Origin: JADFQT01 sp965216025
GTDB taxonomy: Bacteria; Chloroflexota; Dehalococcoidia; Lucifugimonadales; UBA3495
NCBI GenBank assembly: GCA_965216025.1
Contig: CBDCEX010000012.1
Location: 1 to 64,000 of the forward strand
Length of the DNA stretch: 64,000 nucleotides
Reading direction: 5' to 3'
The translations under genes were made by a program, and so were the position numbers. The notes beneath the pieces are model-generated. The model saw only the letters and a program-made list of their open reading frames with translations, searched no databases and was not told where the DNA came from. Below, piece after piece: positions 37,290 to 47,370 of the stretch. The stretch's first letter is position 1, and the number at the start of each line of letters is the position of its first letter.

Positions 37290-37378
37290 ACTGTTCATCT
37301 CCAGATTCAGAATTAAGTCCAAAGTGTCACCCCGAGCTAAGCGAGGGGTCTAAAGTCTCTGAGGGCATGATCTAGACG

Positions 37379-39200
37379 CTAGAAACCCGGCTGAAAAGCC
37401 CTGCTGTGACGAGATGAGGCGGAGGTTAACCAGTGGACTGGGCCAGGTCTGAGACTAAGGGCGGCCCAGCTGGCAGCGACCAATATGAATTGGGCGGTAA
37501 CGATGGGCGACCCGGTGGCGAACTCAGGGCAGGCTCCGGCGGCGGGCCGGTCCGGTCTATTCTCTGGTTTATTGGGGGAGGAGCCTGGACCCTGGGACAT
37601 CATCCCCGTCTTGGTAGCCACCAGGGTCAGGTTGGCCACCGTGGCTGCCAGGAGTAGCTGATAAAGGGTCTTGGTCCGGCCAAAGTAGCGAGATTGGCGG
37701 ACTCCCAGTTGAACCAGCCGAGCCAGGCGATGCTCGACCACCTGTCGCCGACTAGGGTATTCGGCAAAATCTCTCACTCTGCTGGAAGGCCCGGGCTTGT
37801 TGCAGGAGCGCTTCCTGAGGGTGGAGAGTCACCGTACGGCCTTTGCCCTTGCTGCTGGCAATGCATTGGTCTCGCAGCGGGCATACGCCACAGACCGCCG
37901 GGTCGAATTGAAAACTCTGGGCCGGGTAGGTCTGACCCAACCGGTTGGTCCGGTTGCCCATGGTACGTAGCGTGTGGGTGACCTGCCCGGCCGGGCAGGT
38001 GCAGGCGCCAGCCGTCAGGTCGATCTGGAAGTCTTCTTTGGGGAAGTGGTCTTTTCTGGGACGACCCGGCACCTTGGCTATTAGCGTCCGACCGGCATCG
38101 GCAAAGGCCTGCCGCGTCCCGCCATCCCCATAGGCCGCATCCCCAATGGTCTCCTCCACAGCTATGCCCGTGTTCTCTTCACTCTGCTCCACCAGTTCCA
38201 GGACTCCGGTGTTGTCACCGGCATTGCCGGGCAGGATATCTACCGCGGTCACTAGTTGGGAATCGGTATCCACCACCACGGCAGCCTTATGTCCGTCGAA
38301 GCGTTTGCTGCTGCTTTTGCGCCCATGGCGCATCTCCGGGTCGTGCGCCGAAGGGACCCGGTCCCGGCTTACGCCATCCTTCCGGGCCGGACCATCCTCC
38401 TGCCGTTCCACATCTTGCAAGAGGAGTTGCCCCAAGAGTTCCGCTGCTTCTCCAATAGCCTGGCGCTCAGGACTATCTGCGGGAAATCTACCTTGGGCCT
38501 GACGGGCCAGTTCCAATACCAGGTCAGCATCGGCTACTATCTTCTGCAGTAAGGCTTGCCGCTCTTTCTTGTTGTCCCAGTCAATCCCCGCCTCTCCCTT
38601 CACACTGGAGCCAAAGTAAAGCTCCAGGCCGTGTCTCAAGGCCCACTCCTCGGCCCGGGTCCCATCCAGTTGGGCCAGTGCCCTGACCACCTGGACTATG
38701 CCGTCGGCCAGCAGGTTGTAGGTGTCCTTGACCGCTCCCCGGCCCAGAATGTAGGTAGTGTCCACCGCCACCTTCATCCGCCGTCCTTTCAGGCAGCCGG
38801 TCTGCCGGGCGAATTGGAGGCTGCGCTGAAAGACGGCCCGCACCTGGTCGTGGAGGATCAGCTGGGCTCGAAACAGTTGCAGGGTGCTCTTGGCAAAGGG
38901 ACGGTCCTCCACCTCAATCCCCAACGCCACCTTCCACCGGATATCGAAGTCCGCCCTCTGCTTGGCTTCCAGGTCGCTCACTTTGTCGTAGGCCTGTAGC
39001 AACAGCGCGGTGGCCACCAGACTGGGCGGCACGCTATCCCGGCCATTGTCCGGGCAATACAGTTCGGCGAAGTCTTCGTCTCGAAATAGCTGACCCCGCA
39101 GGGAGGCCAGGAAGCCGTAGAAGGAGCCGCGGCCCACATAGTCCAGGTAGAGATGGTCCGCTTCCAGGAACCCCAGCTGTTTAGAGCGTTTTCCCAGCAT
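37379..39200 (-). pseudogene. IS1182 transposase, frameshift near C-terminus
   Basis: The first frame runs from 39200 to 37752 and ends AFQQSERFCRIP. The next frame continues as FAEYPSRRQVVEHRLARLVQLG, then RQSRYFGRTKTLYQLLLAA with the catalytic Glu region, to 37379. One extra T (ATTTTGCC where copy 3 has GCTTCGCC) causes the shift. All other IS1182 motifs match copy 1. Confidence 0.9.
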
Positions 39201-39284
39201 CCCCTGCCTCCCACACCCATTAAATTCTCCTGCCCATTATATCGGACTAGCCTGGATCAGGGTACTTTTCGGCCGATCCTCTAG
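37379..39284 (-). mobile_element. IS1182-family element, copy 2
   Basis: Full-length element with CTAG at both ends (37379 and ending 39284), 1906 bp. It inserted upstream of the Fe-ADH gene, 57 bases beyond the farthest possible start, so it may have separated that gene from its promoter. Confidence 0.92.
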
Positions 39285-39558
39285 TGGCTATGTTGTATCT
39301 GTAATACTGATTCTTGAGGTTTTATCGGCCAAAGATTTAGATTCCTCAGTCGCTTCTCTCTTTCGGAATGCCATGGGTCGTTTTGAGATAGCTATTAGCT
39401 ATGAGCGAGTGTAGCAGCGGCCCGATGGAGCGTCAAACCTGCCTAATTGACAGTAGCTGGGGGGTCATGCTAACTTTCGCCCGATGCCTCAAAATCGATT
39501 GTCGGTTATCGATTATGGGGTAAGGTCTTTTCGAAAGTAGCTTTGGCAGGATCAGGAC

Positions 39559-40554
39559 ATGCGCAGTATCGACATCCACGCCCATCTGGTTCCCCAGTGT
39601 TTTTGGAAGGCGACCGAAGGCAGCGGCGATTGGCACGGCATCCGCAGGGAACAGGACGCCCGAGGTAGGGAGTCGGCGATAATTGGAGACCGTCGCGGCC
39701 TTCTGACCCCCAAAACCAGCTGGACTGCGGAACAGCGCCTGATGGACATGGATTCGCTGGGGGTGGACATCCACGTGGTGTCGCCCTACTCCAGCTTCTA
39801 CAACTACCAACTGGACCTCTCGGTGGCCAGCGCCACCTCGCAAGATTGCAACAACGAAATTCAACAGATGACCAAGTCCTGGCCGGATCGATTCGCCGGG
39901 CTGGCCACCCTGCCCATGCAGGACGTAGGCGCCGCCATCGCCGAGCTGGAGCGGGTAATGACCCAGCTGGGATTCAAAGGGGCGATGATCGACGACAAGA
40001 TAAACGGCCGCACCCTGGACGAGCCCGAATTCCTGCCCTTCTGGAAAGCCGCGGAGCAGATGGGCGCCTTAATCCTGTTCCATCAGGCCGGAAACACCGT
40101 CGTCAATTCCCGAATTGACCGCTACCATCTCCCCAATACCATCGGCAATTTGGCCGACCGGACCATCACCTTCGCGTCGCTGGTCTTCGGCGGGGTGATG
40201 GACGCCTGCCCCGACCTGAAAATCTGCCTGTCCCACGGGGGCGGCTACACCTGCTACGGCATTGGGCGTATGGACCGGGGATGGAATGTCCGCCCCGAGG
40301 CCCGGACCCACATCACCAAACCGCCCAGCGAATATCTCAACCGCTTCTACTACGACTGCATCGTTTACACCGAGCAGGCCCTGCGCTATCTAATCGACGC
40401 GGTGGGAGTCGACCGGGTGCTGTTTGGCACCGACTGGCCCTTCGACATGGACTTTGACTGGCCCGTTTCCTGGGTACTGGGGCTGGAAAGCATTACCCAG
40501 GAGGAGAAAGAGGCTATTCTCTGGAAAAACCTGGAAGGCCTGCTCGGTATTTAG
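39559..40554 (+). CDS. Amidohydrolase (ACMSD-like decarboxylase/hydrolase family)
   Basis: A 331-residue metal-dependent TIM-barrel enzyme of amidohydrolase family 2. Zinc ligands are visible: His7 and His9 in IDIHAHLV, His in ILFHQAGN, the catalytic His in LSHGGGYTCYGIGRMDRGW, and the Asp of LFGTDWPFDMD. The WPDRFAGLATLPMQD stretch is typical of 2-amino-3-carboxymuconate semialdehyde decarboxylase, gamma-resorcylate decarboxylase and 4-oxalomesaconate hydratase relatives, which act on aromatic breakdown products. Which reaction is catalysed cannot be read from the motifs. Complete; ATG 39559 with AGGATCAGG upstream. It stands alone between IS1182 copy 2 and the LOG-family gene. Confidence 0.9.
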   Translation: MRSIDIHAHLVPQCFWKATEGSGDWHGIRREQDARGRESAIIGDRRGLLTPKTSWTAEQRLMDMDSLGVDIHVVSPYSSFYNYQLDLSVASATSQDCNNEIQQMTKSWPDRFAGLATLPMQDVGAAIAELERVMTQLGFKGAMIDDKINGRTLDEPEFLPFWKAAEQMGALILFHQAGNTVVNSRIDRYHLPNTIGNLADRTITFASLVFGGVMDACPDLKICLSHGGGYTCYGIGRMDRGWNVRPEARTHITKPPSEYLNRFYYDCIVYTEQALRYLIDAVGVDRVLFGTDWPFDMDFDWPVSWVLGLESITQEEKEAILWKNLEGLLGI

Positions 40555-40936
40555 TTCGATATCTAGCTTCGGCCTGTTCTCCCTGCTCTGAGGGGCTGGG
40601 GGGCTGGCACCTGTTCAAACCATTGGAAGACGCTCTACTCTCCCCAATCGGCCCCATGCTATCTTTTAGCTAGAACATTTTGCCCGAAAGAGTTCCGCCC
40701 TGAATTTGCGGCGATTTCCGGCTGCGTATTGTTTCCACACAAGTCACCGGGGTTTTCCCCTCTAACAGGCCACATTTAAAGGGGTCCTTGCCCTTACCCC
40801 GGCTGGATAGCGGTCCATCTCGACTTGGGCTTCGTATTTATTCATGGGTGGCCCTCACTCACGGGTGGCCGCGCGACAAATATGCTGGCACCGCCTTGAC
40901 AATTAGCTTTGGCTTTTAACGGAGAGCACCAATACA
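40555..40936. other. Intergenic, no gene recognised
   Basis: I see no coding frame, RNA or strong hairpin. A motif TTAGCTTTGGCTTTTAACG at 40903 faintly resembles the IS630 termini but lacks a partner. Confidence 0.5.
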
Positions 40937-42205
40937 TTGACTATAGCGCCCAGAACCGGCAAGTACACCGTCCGACTATCCAGCTCCCAAGCTGGCCAGG
41001 AGGAGGCTTCCCTTAAACAGTCCCGGCGGTCCCAGGATAATCTGCGGTCCCAGGCAAATCTTCGAGCCCAGCTGATAGGCCTGCTCCGCAAGGCAGACTA
41101 CCGGGTCATGAATTGCAAGGGAACCCAGGTCATAGAGCTGCAGACCATGCAGCAAAAAAGCATCTCCGGATCCGATGCCTTTGTATTTCTGCCTAGTCCG
41201 ACTCTGGCCGAAGTGTTCAAGCTAACCTCCCTGATCGTTGGCTACCAGACCAATGATCCAAAGCTAAGAGGCAAGCCTGCGGCGGTGCTGCAATTGGACA
41301 CTACTTGGAGTCCGGTTCTCGAAATTTTCCGCCACCTGGAAGCGCAAGGCATGATATCGGCCCCCAACCGGTTGTTTACGGTCCTAGATTCGGTGGAACA
41401 AGTAGCCCCCACCATCAAGGCCCTAGCGGGGCAGGGCTTGCTAGAGGGATTCGACCAGCCGAGCGCCCAGGGTTCCAGCCCCGGGAGTTTCCGAGAAGCC
41501 GCCGCCGGCCAGCAGCTTCCCAACCAGGTTTCTCGTCAAAGGCGCTCTGCTGTACCCGCCTTTAACGTCGGAGTGTTTTGCTCCGCTAACACCCAGCAGG
41601 ATTCTTTCAAACGCAGCGCCTATAACCTGGGGCAAAACTTGGGGCAAAAGGGGATAGGCGTGGTCTTTGGCGCCGGCAGCTCAGGCATGATGGGGGAGCT
41701 GACCCGGGGCGCGTTGGACCACGGAGGCTATCTAAGGGGTGCCAACATCAGCCGCATCGCCCGCATAGAGGGCTTGCCCCATGGTCTGCAAGAGTACTGG
41801 GGGGAGGAGAGCGGCATCTATGACATTTATCAGCGACTCTCGGTGATGGTGAATCATTCCGACGCCTTTATTCTACTGCCGGGAGGCGCCGGTACCCTCC
41901 AGGAATTGCTGGCGTTGCTGCTACTGCTGAGGGACAAAGACAATCCTCTGATGAGACACCGGGTCCACCGGGACCGGCCCAAGAAAATCGTTCTGGTGAA
42001 CCAGCGGTTGGACGGGTCTGGCAGCGGGTTTTACGACCCGATCATCGATCTGATCCAACTCTTTGGATATGCAGTGGATGAAGATTTTCACGTGGTGGCC
42101 GACGAGATAGAAGCGATAAACCAGCTTCAGGACAGCCGCGACACGGTCGGTCGGGCCGTCGGAGGAAGGCAGCGCCCATCCAGTACCGGCTGGGCCAACG
42201 TATAA
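40937..42205 (+). CDS. Two-domain LOG-family (lysine decarboxylase-like) protein
   Basis: A 422-residue protein with two LOG-type domains. The C-terminal one is complete: NVGVFCSANTQ, GIGVVFGAGSSGMMGELTRGA and the family signature LPGGAGTLQELLALL. In the N-terminal one the corresponding motif reads LPSPTLAEVFKLTSL, so the substrate-binding PGGxGT is lost and its beginning is short. LOG proteins remove ribose-phosphate from adenosine monophosphates (cytokinin or purine nucleotide monophosphates); in bacteria the physiological role is mostly unknown. The start (TTG 40937, after GGAGAG) is not certain. The degenerate first domain may be structural. Confidence 0.82.
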   Translation: MTIAPRTGKYTVRLSSSQAGQEEASLKQSRRSQDNLRSQANLRAQLIGLLRKADYRVMNCKGTQVIELQTMQQKSISGSDAFVFLPSPTLAEVFKLTSLIVGYQTNDPKLRGKPAAVLQLDTTWSPVLEIFRHLEAQGMISAPNRLFTVLDSVEQVAPTIKALAGQGLLEGFDQPSAQGSSPGSFREAAAGQQLPNQVSRQRRSAVPAFNVGVFCSANTQQDSFKRSAYNLGQNLGQKGIGVVFGAGSSGMMGELTRGALDHGGYLRGANISRIARIEGLPHGLQEYWGEESGIYDIYQRLSVMVNHSDAFILLPGGAGTLQELLALLLLLRDKDNPLMRHRVHRDRPKKIVLVNQRLDGSGSGFYDPIIDLIQLFGYAVDEDFHVVADEIEAINQLQDSRDTVGRAVGGRQRPSSTGWANV

Positions 42206-42264
42206 TGTTCTGAAAGGAATAGGATTAGCAAAGAGTTAGCTCTGGCCAGCGGGAGGTACCGGAC

Positions 42265-43632
42265 TTGAAATTCTGGGGAATGGGAGTTAGGTCCGCCCTG
42301 CTGGTTGTTTCGACTCTGACCATAGGCTGCACCGGCGGCACCGTATCTCAGGAGCTGGTGACCCCGGAAGCCTCCCCGGCCGAATCTGCTATCCCCGCGC
42401 TCAAGCCTATCCAGTCTCCCGCTCCGGCGACAACCGCCCCTCGACCGGCTGCTGCCCAAGAATCAGTAGCCGAAGCCGCTCCGGATGAGTTGTCGGCTTA
42501 CGCCTTGAGCCAGCTGGCCATCCTTAGCCAGACCCTGGGACCACGCCAAAGCGCCACGGCTGAAGAAAAGGAAGCCGCCGATTACCTGGCCTCCCAGTTC
42601 GCCGAGAACGGTTTATCGGTTCAGCTGCAGCCCTTTACTGTGCCAAGTTTCTCCCAAGATGACTCGGGGCTGTTCCTGACCCAGGGAGACGTCACCAGAG
42701 TTGAGGTGGAACCCATCACCGGCACCAGTTCCGGGGACATTGCTGGGCAATTGGTCTCGGTGGGTTTGGCCAGGCCTGAGGATATACCGGATTCCGATCT
42801 GGTGGGGAAAATCGCCCTGGCGGAACGAGGGTTGATCCCCTTTAGGGAGAAGGCCGCCAACATCGCCGCCGTCGCCGGCCTGGGGGCGGTAATTTATAAC
42901 AACGAGCCCGGCAATTTCCGGGGCACCCTGGGCGGATCCAGTAATATTCCGGTCGCGTCAGTGTCTCAGGAGGACGGGGACCGGCTGGAGGCACGGCTAG
43001 CGGCCAGCGCCTCATTTGCCGTGAATTTGAAGCTGCATTACAGCCAAAACCCCTCTCAAAACGTAATCGCGGAGAAGCCGGGGCCGGGTGCCGGGGTCGT
43101 GATTTTGGGGGCCCACTATGATACCGTCCCCGGCATTGCCGGCGCCAATGACAATGCGTCCGGAACCGCGGTTCTACTGACCCTGGCCCGGGAATTATCC
43201 GAGAAATCCTTCCCCTTCGACTTGAGGCTGATTGCCTTTGGCTCGGAAGAATTGGGCCTGCTGGGCAGCGGCCATTACGTGGAATCTCTTTCTCCGGAGC
43301 AGCAGGGCCGGGTAATCGCGATGCTCAACTTCGACGCCTTGGGCAATGGTTCCAGGCTTGGCGTGGTGGGTGATGACGTACTAACCCAACCGGTAATGGA
43401 GGACTCTCTGGCCATGGGTATCGAATTAAGAGTGCGCCAAGGCCGGGGGAGGGGCGGCAGTGACCACGCAAGTTTCGCCGCAGTAGGCATACCCAACATA
43501 TTCTTCTCGTCCAACGATTTTTCGCGTCTGCACACCCCAGAGGACACTCTGGAATCGATCAATCCCCAGTTGCTGGGCGACACCGTCCGGCTGGCTCTGA
43601 GCCTGCTAGACACCCTGGCCCAGGACAGCTGA
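42265..43632 (+). CDS. M28-family zinc aminopeptidase, lipoprotein
   Basis: A 455-residue exported peptidase. The N-terminus MGVRSALLVVSTLTIGCTGG ends in a lipobox, followed by a Pro/Ala-rich linker. Next comes a PA (protease-associated) insert around residues 140-245 (VGKIALAERGLIPFREKAANIAAVAGLGAVIYNN). The M28 catalytic domain has the metal ligands in GAHYDTVPG, ANDNASGTA, GSEELGLLGSGHY, MLNFDALGNG and the final His in FSRLHTPEDTLESI. It probably trims peptides outside the cytoplasmic membrane. TTG 42265 is the likely start, eight bases after GGGAGG; ATG 42280 is the alternative. Complete. Confidence 0.92.
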   Translation: MKFWGMGVRSALLVVSTLTIGCTGGTVSQELVTPEASPAESAIPALKPIQSPAPATTAPRPAAAQESVAEAAPDELSAYALSQLAILSQTLGPRQSATAEEKEAADYLASQFAENGLSVQLQPFTVPSFSQDDSGLFLTQGDVTRVEVEPITGTSSGDIAGQLVSVGLARPEDIPDSDLVGKIALAERGLIPFREKAANIAAVAGLGAVIYNNEPGNFRGTLGGSSNIPVASVSQEDGDRLEARLAASASFAVNLKLHYSQNPSQNVIAEKPGPGAGVVILGAHYDTVPGIAGANDNASGTAVLLTLARELSEKSFPFDLRLIAFGSEELGLLGSGHYVESLSPEQQGRVIAMLNFDALGNGSRLGVVGDDVLTQPVMEDSLAMGIELRVRQGRGRGGSDHASFAAVGIPNIFFSSNDFSRLHTPEDTLESINPQLLGDTVRLALSLLDTLAQDS

Positions 43633-43787
43633 CCAGGACCACTGAATCGATGGCCGTTGACGTTGGCGGGAAACCCTTTTATAGTTTCGAGGCTACCCAG
43701 AGCATCCAATACGCAGGGGTATCAGTTTGATCTGGGAAATCCAGGTATAGACCTGGGAATCATTATCAATATCAATGGCAGGGTGAA

Positions 43788-44313
43788 ATGCCTTTCTGCG
43801 AACACTGCGGTACTGAAATCGAATCCTCGCACCAGTTTTGCCGTGGCTGCGGCATCGCCCTAGCCGTGATTGAACCAACAGTGGAACTCATCCGGTCGCC
43901 TGCACAAAGGATGCTGGATGTCCTACCTGCCGGACAAGGGTTACGATTTGCAAATCTGATTGTAGATTATATTATGCAATTCGGTTTAGGCTTCGTCCTG
44001 GGAATGGGTATTGTGGTATTTTGGGGGGAGTCAGGAGCTCAGTTTTTGAACTCTGGTCTCAACTTGGTATTTGGAGTCATAACTTCATTGATCTACTACA
44101 TTGTGTTGGAGTCTCTTTTTGGTCGAACTATAGGAAAGCTGGTTACAGGTACAAAAGTCGTCAACGAGCTAGGGGGATAATGCATCATTTGGTCAAATTC
44201 TAGGTCGTTCCTTTGCCCGGCTTATCCCATTTGAAGCCTTTTCATTTCTTGGCAGTACTGGCCGTGGATGGCACGACAGCTTACCAAAGACTTACGTCAT
44301 AAAATGCCGTTGA
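43788..44313 (+). pseudogene. Zinc-ribbon RDD-family membrane protein, one frameshift
   Basis: It begins with a zinc ribbon, MPFCEHCGTEIESSHQFCRGCG, followed by an RDD domain: LRFANLIVDYIMQFGLGFVLG, a second helix pair and FGRTIGKLVTGTKVVNE. The frame stops at 44178-44180 after a G5 run. With one G removed it continues as GDNASFGQILGRSFARLIPFEAFSFLG, GRGWHDSLPKTYVI, the canonical RDD ending, to a TGA at 44311-44313. The single homopolymer indel could be real, phase-variable or a sequencing error. RDD proteins are small integral membrane proteins of uncertain transport role. Confidence 0.8.
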
Positions 44314-44395
44314 AATAGCGGGGGCCGCAAGTACCGGCTATTTAGCAGCATCCGTCGCCTCCCCCAGCACCGTACCTAGTTCCCGGAGGTTGATT

Positions 44396-45109
44396 TTGAG
44401 CAATTTCGTATTTATCCACGGTCCCGGCGCGGGCGGCTGCGCCGATTCCTTCGTCCACCAGCTGCGCCACTTTCCCAACAGCTTGGCGCCTACTCTGCCG
44501 GGACACCCGGACGGGACGGCCTGCCGGGACGTAGAACGTTACACCGAGTGGTTGCGGGGCTGGCTGTGGTCCCAAGAGCGACGAGAGGACCTGGTCCTGG
44601 TTGGTTTTACTCTAGGGGCCTGCATAGCGCTGCAATACGCCCTGGATTACCCGGAAGAGGTCCAGGCTTTAGCATTGATGACCGTTTCCATGGGTCCCAA
44701 AACGCGGGCGCCGGGCACCTTGGAATTTCGGCTTCGCGCGTCGGAAGACCCAGGCATATACCAGGAATGGCTGGATGCGATGCGCCACACCATGATGTTC
44801 ATAGAACCGCAGCTCCGGGACCGTCTGATCGCGTGCCACGAGGAAGTCGGGCCGATGTCCCAGCATCGAGACCTGGTGACCATAGACCAATTCGATGTCC
44901 GGGACCGCATCCATACTCTCAAGCCGCCGCTGCTGCTGATCCGTGGCGTGGACGACCCGGGGCACCCTCCGGAATACGAACTGGATATCCATCTGGCCGT
45001 GGCCGGCTCCAAATACCTAAAGCTGGAACAAGCCGGACACTTCCCCATGGTGGAACGCCCCGAAACCGTCAACCAGGCCATTGAAGACTTGCTGACCTCG
45101 GCAAGTTAA
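44396..45109 (+). CDS. Alpha/beta hydrolase with Thr at the nucleophile position
   Basis: A 237-residue alpha/beta hydrolase: oxyanion-hole motif FVFIHGPGAGG, nucleophile elbow LVGFTLGACIALQYAL, an Asp-bearing LLIRGVDDPGHP and the catalytic His in LEQAGHFPMVERPE. The elbow reads G-F-T-L-G, with Thr where Ser is expected, so the usual nucleophile is missing while the rest of the triad is kept. It may be a non-catalytic member, a Thr-dependent one, or carry a point change. I chose the TTG at 44396, eight bases after GGAGG; the TTG at 44390 is too close. Substrate unknown. Confidence 0.82.
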   Translation: MSNFVFIHGPGAGGCADSFVHQLRHFPNSLAPTLPGHPDGTACRDVERYTEWLRGWLWSQERREDLVLVGFTLGACIALQYALDYPEEVQALALMTVSMGPKTRAPGTLEFRLRASEDPGIYQEWLDAMRHTMMFIEPQLRDRLIACHEEVGPMSQHRDLVTIDQFDVRDRIHTLKPPLLLIRGVDDPGHPPEYELDIHLAVAGSKYLKLEQAGHFPMVERPETVNQAIEDLLTSAS

Positions 45110-45326
45110 TCCCGGAAGTTAATCCGGGCAGCTGGTCCCGGCTCTCGTCGGCTGCTGGCACTGGTTTCGCTGGTTCAGCTGGGAAAAGCAGCAAACATTT
45201 ACCACTCATCTCCCAAAATAAACCCGACTGCCTCCCCTTCGATACCCTCACCATCCCCATTTCTCCACCTATTTTATGTAATCTGGGGTTATCCAACGGT
45301 TCCCCAGAGTGGTTGGAGGGAAGATG

Positions 45327-45522
45327 ATGGAGACAGTAAACAACACCGGCCTGGCCGACCCCAAAGAACAGATGACCCGGTGCCTCAACGTTCTGCAAGA
45401 GTATGCAAAATGGTGTCTGCTCCGCGGATATGCGCCGCCGCCGGAAAGCGAAGCTCGCCGGATTCAGCTGCTGCGCCAGCTATTTGAAATAGCGCCATTA
45501 ATGGGGGAGTCAATTATGACTA
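45327..45522 (+). pseudogene. Uncharacterised accessory protein, 5' part (interrupted by IS630)
   Basis: From ATG 45327 (after GGAGGG) the frame reads METVNNTGLADPKEQMTRCLN and ends SIMT at the TA target of IS630 type B. Joining 45522 to 46754 restores one frame exactly (SIMTSSTKSSSEIITEIVDHL). It is the first of three pieces of one gene reaching 48227. Confidence 0.8.
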
Positions 45523-46751
45523 AACCAAAGCTAAGGTGAAACCTACATAAAGCGAACCCGAAGAGGAGTTGCGATATTCTGTAAAAGAAGTCGATTGGCG
45601 GTGGTGGAAGGGATGACAGACATAGTGCAACTCCTGGAACGGTGGCAACTGGATGTAGGCGACTTACGGGAAAGGATGTATCGGGCGCCAACACCGCGGG
45701 AGCGAGAGCGATGGCATGGGCTATGGTTGTTGGCCCAAGGGTGGTCGGCCACTCAAGTGGCTGAGGCTTTGGAGAGAGAGCCTCATACCATTGGAAACTG
45801 GCTGGACAACTTTCGCCAAGGCGGGGCCCAAGGTTTGGTCTTTGAGCAGACTGGGGGTTCCCCCCCGTCTTGAACCGAGGTCAACAGAACCAACTGAAGT
45901 CTGCGGTGCAAAATCCGCCTGGGGAGGCGGGGATTGAATTGTCCAACTGGAACTGGAAAGTGGTGAGGCAATTCCTCAAGCAGAGCTTTGACCTGGGGCT
46001 GAGTCGGAGCAGTTGCTTGAACTACCTCCATCGGTTGGGCTTCGTGCTGAAGCGACCCAAGAAACGCCTCCTGAAAGCCAAGGATGAAGAACGGAAAGCC
46101 TTCGTCCTCCAGTACAGCCAAATCCGAGAGGAGGCCCAAGAGAGTGGAGCCAAGATCTTCTTCGTGGATGAAGCCCACTTTCGGGCCGATGCCGACCTGC
46201 GAGGCAAATGGGTACTCACGGGAGAGGCAGCGCTGGTGGACTCCACCAGTCCCCGGTGGGGAGAGAAGGCCTGCTACTACTCGGGAGTTTGTCTGGAGAC
46301 TGGGGAGGTGGAAGCCATGGAAATAGCTGGAAACAGCACTGCCGAGACCTCCACCGCCTTTTTACAGCAGCTAAGAGAAAACCATCCTGGACCTCTGGTA
46401 GTAATCTGGGACAATGGACCAGCCCACCGAGGAGCAGCGATTCGCAGCTATTTGACCACTCCGAACTTGCATCTGCGGTTGGTGGCCTTACCGGCCTACA
46501 GCCCAGACTTCAATGCCGACGAAGCCGTCTGGGACTGGGCCAGAGAAGAGGTCACGGCCAACGAATGCCACGGAACAAAAGCCAAAGTCCAAGAGAAGAT
46601 GAATCAATTCTTCGGCGGGCTAGCTCACCGTAAGGAAGAAGTGAAACATCGCTGCCGAACCCGGTTACAGGCCCGAGCCGATGCTTTGATGATGACAGCT
46701 ACCGTGCCTTTGCCATCACTGCCCAATGTAGTTCCCACCTTGGCTTTGGTT
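45523..46751 (+). mobile_element. IS630-family element, type B
   Basis: Its termini, the reverse complements CTAAACCAAAGCTAAGGTG and CACCTTGGCTTTGGTTTAG, overlap the TA target duplications at 45521-45522 and 46752-46753. The ends match the MITE at 8.2 kb and the solo end at 15.1 kb. Confidence 0.93.
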
Positions 46752-46754
46752 TAG
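45613..46754 (+). pseudogene. IS630 transposase (type B), frame change at a C7 run
   Basis: The first frame from ATG 45613 (MTDIVQLLERWQLDVGDLRE) is a helix-turn-helix part and ends GGSPPS at 45871-45873. The second frame overlaps it and continues PPVLNRGQQNQLKSAV to the DDE core: IFFVDEAHFRADADLRG, VIWDNGPAHRGAA and LPAYSPDFNADEAVWDWARE. The switch lies at TTCCCCCCCG (about 45859-45867). IS630 transposases are often made by programmed frameshifting, so this element may still be active; a sequencing indel is the alternative. The gene's last codons overlap the terminal repeat. Confidence 0.85.
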
Positions 46755-47370
46755 CTCCACAAAGAGTAGCTCCGAAATCATAACGGAGATTGTCGATCAC
46801 CTCATTCAGTCCGAGGGGCTACCCCCTGACACCCCCCGCCCAACGCTGGCAGACTTGGAAACCTGGCATCAGGATGGCAAATGCCCGCTCGAAGCCCATG
46901 TTGAAACAGAACGCCGCCTAAAACTGTTATTACTGGACCAAATTACCTGGTCTCCCCGGGACGAGCCTGTCATTCTGTACCAGCTGAGCCAGGACGGGAA
47001 TATAAAGTGGTCATCAACCCCGCTTGGCCCGGTCACCTGGGCGCTTGAAACGACCATAGCCGAACTTTACGAGGAATGGAGGAAGGTTCCGGAAAACGAA
47101 CGCCCACCGTCCCCACTATCCCCTATTATTCGGGCCTGGCTTAATCGGGCTGAAGAAGTCAAGCCTGAACGAAGACCCCGGGGCATTCTACCCAGGGACG
47201 TCGCGAACCGTACCGCCCTCTTGCCAGGATTCGATGCTCCTAGCCAACCCCCCCACAGCCTTGTTTGGTTAAGACCTCGGCACCTGCATTGGCACATCTG
47301 CCCGGCCTTGTCCCTGACGCTCCGGCTTTGCCTGCCCTGCTCAGGTTGTATGACAGGGTGCAGGGGATGA
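46754..47370 (+). pseudogene. Uncharacterised accessory protein, middle part
   Basis: Continues the frame of 45327-45522 after the IS: SSEIITEIVDHLIQSEGLPP, LADLETWHQDGKCPLEAHVE, EELYEEW-like ELYEEWRKVPENERPPSP, then RRPRGILPRDVANRTALLPG. At a C7 run (about 47248-47254, AACCCCCCCAC) the conserved sequence moves to another frame, and this one runs on without resemblance to 47370. Confidence 0.7.

Noticed and set aside
40903..40921. TTAGCTTTGGCTTTTAACG as another IS630 terminus
   Set aside because: Too divergent from CACCTTGGCTTTGGTTTAG and no partner repeat or TA pair nearby.
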